Shown in pieces: positions 41,721 to 64,000 of a DNA stretch of 64,000 nt. The stretch comes from Apis mellifera. Its lineage: Eukaryota > Arthropoda > Insecta > Hymenoptera > Apidae. The stretch spans positions 1,327,001 to 1,391,000 of the forward strand of contig NC_037652.1 of NCBI RefSeq assembly GCF_003254395.2, read 5' to 3'. Position numbers and translations under genes: made by a program. Below the pieces are notes generated by a model that was given only the letters and a program-made list of their open reading frames with translations, searched no databases and was not told where the DNA came from. How positions within the stretch are numbered: the first letter of the stretch is position 1; every line of letters starts with the position of its first letter.

Positions 41721-44008
41721 GAGAGAGGTAAAAGAAATGGAAATGGAAAATATAAAATTCATCGTGTACAATTCTATTTATTGTTGCTCCTAAGTTGATA
41801 AATTTATATTTTAATAAAGATTTTATATAAATTAATATCGAATTCTTTGTCGTAGAAATTTAGAATTAAAAAAATAAAGAATATAATGAAAATGAATATT
41901 ATTCGTAGCCCTCTGTCGGAATATCTAGAAAGTTTCAATGCAGTATATTTCGATTAGATATGTTCAAGGTTAAAAAATTAAATATATACGTATATTGGAA
42001 TTTATAAATTTAAATCGAATAACGTGTAATTATTTGTTTTCGATTTTATTATGAATATTATTTTTTTCTAATTATATATAATAATAATAATAGAATATGC
42101 AGAGTTTATTAAAAAAATTTTATTATCTCTGCTTTATAATATAAATTATTTATACGAATTTACGTTAAAATTGCAAATAATTGACTTCAAAGAAATAGAA
42201 ATGACATTATCTTTAGTATTTTTCCTTCGTGTTACTTTGTCTAATCAAAGTTGATCGATAAGATTGATGGATACTTATCTAAATATAATAAAATATTGAA
42301 TTATTGAGAACATTTATTTTTTTTTTATTTTAAATAATCAATTATTCGACCAATACAAATTACAAATTATTTTAATTAATAACAAAATTTGGTAAATGAA
42401 AAAATTTTTTAAATTATTTTGCTCTAACGTGAGCAAAATTTATTTACAATTTTACTAATTCGTCTATATCTTTGGCCTCGAGTTTTTTTTTATCAATACA
42501 ATAATATTCTATTAATAATTATCTTATCTTTATTGTACCTCTTAAATGAAATTTCCTGTTCCAACCATTACCTGTGATTTTTGAATAATATAATTTAAAA
42601 TAACATAAATATAAATCGTATTAAATATTTAAATTATATATTTATTAAATATATTTGAAATATATATATATATATATATTAATATATATTACAGAAATAA
42701 TTTTCTAAAAATCTCCCAAAATGTTCTCAATATCCAAACATTACGTGGCAATGGCACATCGATTGTGAAAAACGGGATTTATGTTGAATTTTATTTTTGC
42801 ACCTTTAACGTGTACACATCTCAACAATATTAAACAGTTCGTGAATGTAAAAAAAAAAAAAATTGCGACGTTTCGAAAGCGGTTCAATTTTTCTATTCAT
42901 TATCACGATCAACCCAATAACGTGTTTTGCACCAAATTTTATTTCTAATCACCTCACCATTCAAACAATTCATCAAATATTTTAGAAACACGTTGTTCGA
43001 TTCGATCTTGATCAATTATGCTTGGTCAGATCGCATCTCTCGGAATTGTTAATCAATATATTAATTCGATGCATAAAGAAAATCTGTAGGAATCTGATTA
43101 TGATTGTACGATTATCGTCTTTTTTTTTTTTTTTTCTTCTTTTTTTTTTCTTTTTCAATTATATTAATAGACACTAATTCGATCATTTTGCACCGGTAAT
43201 TAGTGATTCGACACATTTACATTAACTACTTTGACATTGATACGATAAAAAAAAAGTAAGTAAATGAAGAAGACTAGAGTTTTTTTTATTTATGACTTCG
43301 TTTTCGAAAATATTTGAAAATTGAGCCGAGTATACGCATTCAAACATTTCTCATTTCATTTTTTCGAATTATTTATTTATTTTTAACTTAACTTTTTTCC
43401 TTTTAAAACGATTGCAAGATCGAATAAATTTTATTATATATCTTCTATAACTTCTTACGTAATATTATTATTGCACAACTTTTTTTCAAAATGAAAAACA
43501 TTCTATACTCTATATTTTTTGATTTTCTTCTTTTTTTTTTCTTTTTACGTAGAATATTTATTATCCTTTCTAAATATATTCACTACTTTTCAAACAATGT
43601 TCCAATAAATCCCTTACTCCTACAAAGGACTTCATTCATTCTTATTATATCACATAGCCAAAAATATAAATCCATCGAATCAGACATTGTCACCGGTGTG
43701 AAACTGGAACAACACTAATAATAAAAGTCTTCACATTGCTTTTCAATTCAATAAAATACGTGACGACGACATGCGACATATCTGTATCGATATCATAAAT
43801 GACTACAATCGTCTAAATCGAAACTCACGTGGATCCGCGTGATCGTGCTAAATATACCGTGGCTCTGTTACTCACCACTTTCAGCCTCCACAGTCGTCGC
43901 AGCATCGATAACGAGAGATCGGAAACGAACGTTCGATACGAGGAAAATTCAACCGAGAAAGGGGGATATGTTCGTTAGACGGAGCGGACAAATTTCAAAT
44001 TCACTTTT

Positions 44009-44038
44009 CTTCTCTCTCTCTCTCTCTCTCTTTTTTTC
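44009..44038. repeat. CT dinucleotide repeat followed by T and C runs
   Basis: A pure CT run continuing into polyT and polyC, the most pyrimidine-biased stretch of the intergenic block. Confidence 0.9.
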
Positions 44039-45142
44039 CCCCCTCTCCGATATTTCGATATCGGCTCGCGTCAGAAAATCTTATCGCAACGACAATGAAA
44101 ATAAGTACATGTGCAACGGTCTCTATTACGTCGACAAACTCGATAACGTTCCTCCTCGTCCTGGCCAAACTTTTGACTAACCGCCACCGCGGTTTCGTAA
44201 TCTGAGAATGCGATCTGAATGACAATCGAGGCTCTGACGACGATTCAAATTGCGCTTTCGAGTCGCGTACGAGAGGGGCAAGAAGAGAACTTTGGAGTTC
44301 TAGATAGATAGATAAATAGAGATAGATAATTTTTTTTTCTTTTTTTTTTGATTTATATCTTGTCAGAATCGATCTTAATTTTGTAAAAATCGTTATCGTA
44401 ATAAATGATCAAAGTTTGTTGCAAAGTTTATTATATATTTTCTAATGGCGAAGAAAATCTTAGATAATTTTTTTTCTTTTTTTTAATAAAAGAGATACGT
44501 TAATAGCAACGAAAGTTGATTAATGAATATTTTTCTAAAAAATAAGAATTTTCGGATCTATAAAATCTCTTCTCGTTATTAAAAAATAATCAAAATACGA
44601 TATCAAAATTTGATCACTTATTGATCTTGAGCTGATATTCTTTACGTAAAATGTTCAGAAATTTAAGTATTTTATTCGATAAATATTTTTTGTATTTCAA
44701 GAGGAAGGATTTTATATTTATAGTAAAATTGTATTTTTTTTTGAAAATGAAAATAAAAAATATTAGATAGCAATATAGCAATCCAATTATCTTTTATTAT
44801 TATGATTTCCTCTCGAAACACTTTATATCACTTTACTCCATCGATCTTTGAACTCCAAAGAAATATTCGTTTCTTCACACGAAAGAATGGCGGAAACAGA
44901 GAGTTCCGATTGAAATTGATCAATGAAAATTATCATTAATCACCTATATTCATATACACGCACACGCACGCACATTCTCATTTCCATACTTTATTTTTTT
45001 TTTTTTAAATTTTTGTTCCTCTTTTTCAACGAATGCACGTCATTCAATTTCATAATTTCTAATTCGCGACATCGATGTGTACGTCTTCGAGGGATTATTC
45101 TCGAGACAATGCTGTAAAATCGTTCAATGTATATATTTGCCT

Positions 45143-45169
45143 CGTCATCATCATCATCATCATCATCGT
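45143..45169. repeat. ATC trinucleotide repeat
   Basis: Eight consecutive CAT/ATC units in intergenic sequence; no coding role is evident. Confidence 0.95.
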
Positions 45170-45798
45170 AACAATAAAAGAGCATGAACACGTTGAACGT
45201 GCACGACATCTCGGTAAACCTATAAATCTAAAAATATTTCAAACCGCCTAATCCCTTAAAACATTATTACACTGTCTAATAAACTGCTTGCACACATCCT
45301 CCAATATCTATATCGCACCGCCTCTTCGTTATTTGTCTCGATATAATCTCATTTATACAATTATATATCTGACACATTTATACACCGATACTCTCTTATC
45401 CTCACTCGTTCTTGCTCAGTTTGATCAATCATATATTTCGTTATAATAAGATTATTCTATGAATAAAATGACCATACAAATAGTAATAAATCATTCTATA
45501 TTAACCAAAGATCCGTCCGTTTCTTTCTGTATCCTCTTCTGTGAAGAAGCAATGATGTAAACGTAAGAGAATTAGCTCGTAGAAACCACTCATATTTTCG
45601 CATATCCTTCTTTCTTCATAAGAAAGAAGATCAATCGAAGACCAATATCTCATGATATTATATAATATATAAGTGAGCCGCATACACTAATAGCTCTTTG
45701 TCTCAAAGAACGATCGAGTTTCCTTCAAGTGTTTGCTTAGAGGCGCCATCTGTATATACATATCTGGCCGCACAGTTTACAATAATAAGACTTATTAC

Positions 45799-46351
45799 AT
45801 TTTATTTTATTTATTCGTTTGTTTGCGTGCAACCATGTTTGTTTTTATAATGAGAGCTTTCAATTACGAATTTTGTCTATTTTTTTTCTTTTATCTGGTA
45901 ATATATAATTTGTCAATTTGTAAGTATTTTTTCAAGTACTGTTGCTTCCAAGTCTTCTTGTGTCTAGGCTATTATCTCTTTCTCTCTCTCTTTCACTCAC
46001 TTGCTCACTCGCTCACTCGCTCACTCATTCGCTCACTCACTCACTCACTCATAAGCACATACACACATACATACTCAACACCCTTTTGCTTCATTCGTGT
46101 TCACTCTTACATTCATGCATTCTTCATTTCACTCTTCTTAACAGACAGAATTTCACTCGTTCGTCTATTTGCCTATCTTTTTCTTTAGTTTAATAGTAGC
46201 TAGTTTTCTTTGACTTCTTCTTCGGCACATACGCATGACTTCATATATTTTTTTGTGTATGTTATTATATTAATGGTGTGTCAAATTTGTATCGTTACTG
46301 CATATAACTTAATTTAATCTAAACTAAGGAGATGTGGCACAACCGTTGTCT
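45799..46351 (-). other. Probable hexokinase 3' UTR
   Basis: The stretch directly follows the hexokinase stop (46352-46354). On the minus strand, AATAAA-type signals occur at about 45799-45815 (the plus strand reads TTTTATTTTATTTATTC), giving a candidate UTR of about 540 nt. It includes the CTCA tandem repeat at 45974-46052, which reads TGAG in the transcript. The true polyadenylation site may be further left. Confidence 0.4.
45974..46052. repeat. CTCA/CT tandem repeat
   Basis: A CT run followed by tetranucleotide CTCA/CTCG units up to CACTCACTCACTCAT. It lies in the probable hexokinase 3' UTR, where the transcript would read TGAG repeats. Confidence 0.9.
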
Positions 46352-62375
<16,024 letters not shown>

Positions 62376-62760
62376 TTCCCTCCCCTCGTTGCACCCCGAA
62401 CTGTGATCCTCTAGAAGCTTCGTGTTTAAGGCTTTTTTGGTACACGGTCCAGAGAGAAAGTAAAGGTAGAAAAAGAGCACAGTATGATTCGAGGAATTGT
62501 TACGAATCCGGTTCTCTCTACGCAACACGTTCCGTTGTGAATTTCGAACACACGAGTCCGTGCACGCGCGTGACAGTAACTACGTTTTCGTTCAGATAGC
62601 CACGTACGATTTGTCGTTCACAAGTGTGCCTCACGAGTTTTATATCGCGACTACTAGCACGAAGGCGCCTGTTTCACGCGCGTACCTATACTTCCATGGA
62701 CGAACGTGGTGGGAAGAAAAGAGGCCATGAAGGAGACGGACGGGCCAGTGATGGATACTA
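62376..62760 (-). promoter_or_regulatory. Hexokinase 5' flank, probable promoter and 5' UTR
   Basis: A patch clearly richer in C, G and CpG than the surrounding AT-rich DNA lies immediately upstream of the first hexokinase ATG, as expected for a promoter and 5' UTR. No TATA box or initiator was assigned. Short open frames on both strands here match nothing known. Confidence 0.5.
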
Positions 62761-63660
62761 CAGGATTCCTAATACCGATCGAGAAAATTTTTCCCCAATT
62801 TTAAATCATACTTATCAATCTATTTCGTTTTTAAGAATAGACGAATCTTATAAATTAGAACATTCATGATATTATAGAAAGAGTAACTCACTGATACCAG
62901 TGTTTGATTTCTTTTCGACAATTTGAAAATTATGTTTGTATCTTTGGTTTATTTTATGAAAATTCTTTGAAAAATATTTTAGATGTTGTTTTAAAAATCG
63001 TTTTAACGTTAAAATATGATAATATATGTTCGAAAATTTGAATGTTTATCATATGATCATCTGTTTGAACAGTTGTCGATAATCGTTCAATTGAAAAAAA
63101 AAACAATTTCAATAATAGAATATAATAAAAAGTATTAGATATTTAGAGAATTTAATAATAATTAGTTTTCTTTATAAATAAATTGAATTTAAATTAATTA
63201 AGGAATTAAGGAATTAGATAAGAAATCTTTAATATTTGAAAAGAATAATTAAATTTTTTTCACAAGAATATTTCCTTTTTCATTCTAAAAAATTTTTATA
63301 TTCGATAAAAAAATTAATATCGATAATGTATCTTGCTTCAAGTTAATTTTCATGATTTATATCTGTACATATCTGATAAGATTCAAGTCATCGAAAATGT
63401 ATATGTTTCAATTGAATTGGTTATTATAGTTTATATTAGCTATCGTTATGTACAAATTTAAAAAATTCGTATTACATTTCTTTTAATATCTATATTTTCC
63501 CGTAAGATATAAGAAGGAAAAGTATAAATATATTTTTTTTTATAAATTCTCCGTAATTTTTGCTCGTGTCATTCATGAATCGATAATCAGTTACATAATA
63601 AATAAAAAATACGACAAATCAATAATACGAGATATCTTATAAAAATTGAATTAATTCTTG
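62761..63660. other. AT-rich spacer upstream of hexokinase
   Basis: Nothing gene-like was seen; short A/T runs only. Confidence 0.6.
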
Positions 63661-63720
63661 CTCGTTGGGGATTCTACGATACGTGATACGGCACTGCGCA
63701 GTGCCGCGTTGGTGGGATGG

Positions 63721-64000
63721 ATGACTAGTGGAAAGGGCAGAAGAGGGGTGATTCCCCGCATTCGCTCCGTTATTATCCGAAACGCTATCGGTGAATGTGC
63801 CGTGTACGAGATGGAGGCTCGTCCTCTCAAGGGCAGAAAGGTCGCACGATTCCGCGCCTACAATTTCGATGGAACGATTGCATCACTCAAGGCGCTTCCG
63901 TTACATTGTTGCGTTAAAATTTACGAATTTAAATCGTCTATAATTAATATTAATTATTATTCCTTTATGAAAAATAGTCTCGTTATAATTTACATCGATC
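63721..64000 (+). other. GC-rich open frame running off the right edge
   Basis: From ATG at 63721 the plus frame stays open for 93 codons to the window end, beginning MTSGKGRRGVIPRIRS. The first 180 bp are far more GC- and CpG-rich than the surroundings; the remainder is AT-rich like noncoding DNA. I do not recognise the product. It could be a 5' exon, a promoter patch of a neighbouring gene, or chance. It is preceded by an 18-bp perfect palindrome at 63689-63706. Confidence 0.2.

Larger units (their letters stand above)
41721..45798. other. Spacer between hexokinase 3' end and FHIP2 promoter
   Basis: Mostly AT-rich. A GC-richer block at about 43780-44300 contains a CT tract (44009-44038) and one CACGTG (43826-43831). 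The plus open frame 43839-44180 in it is not recognisable. Poly-T tracts occur near 43120-43160, and an ATC trinucleotide repeat lies at 45143-45169. Confidence 0.5.

Noticed and set aside
43839..44180. 113-codon plus frame between FHIP2 and hexokinase
   Set aside because: Interrupted by a CT repeat coding Ser/Leu; no homology recognised.

Overview
The window is eukaryotic nuclear DNA from an insect, most probably a bee or another hymenopteran. It is very AT-rich, with homopolymer A/T runs and TA repeats, and is interrupted by short CpG-rich patches. Its genes are split by GT-AG introns, and the encoded proteins read as insect orthologues of animal families. The species assignment is inference from composition and protein character; no database search was run.

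I can support four protein-coding genes, all on the minus strand. From right to left along the direction of transcription they are as follows. (1) Hexokinase: seven coding exons, start codon at 62375, stop at 46352, 454 aa, with a 9-kb first intron. (2) FHIP2 (FAM160B family, dynein-adaptor FTS-Hook-FHIP complex): six coding exons, 41483 to 37330, 839 aa. (3) DALRD3 (DALR anticodon-binding-domain protein, tRNA m3C cofactor): five coding exons, 36787 to 35071, 448 aa, lying 542 bp downstream of FHIP2. (4) The 5' half of a MAX dimerization protein (Mxd/Mad family): start codon at 31025, three coding exons including a 30-nt microexon at 20573-20602, after which the reading frame must continue beyond the left edge. 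The helix-loop-helix and leucine zipper exons were not found in the window. All splice phases join exactly for the four models. The ATGs of FHIP2, DALRD3 and Mxd are bounded by upstream in-frame stops.

Layout: 1-20572 is AT-rich and is best read as the Mxd third intron. 20573-31025 carries the Mxd exons and two introns with several CpG-rich patches. 31026-33710 is the CpG-rich Mxd 5' flank. 33711-35070 is AT-rich spacer with the DALRD3 3' end. 35071-41483 holds DALRD3 and FHIP2. 41484-46351 is spacer containing the FHIP2 promoter side and the probable hexokinase 3' UTR. 46352-62375 is hexokinase. 62376-64000 is the hexokinase 5' flank plus a GC-rich open frame running off the right edge.

Functionally the genes are separate: glucose phosphorylation, dynein cargo adaptation, tRNA modification, and repression of Myc/Max targets. 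One possible link is inferential: CACGTG E-boxes, the class of site bound by Max heterodimers, occur in the Mxd flank and intron 1 (one inside a 20-bp perfect palindrome) and as a close pair in hexokinase intron 1. No tRNA, rRNA, CRISPR array, intact transposon or viral gene was recognised.
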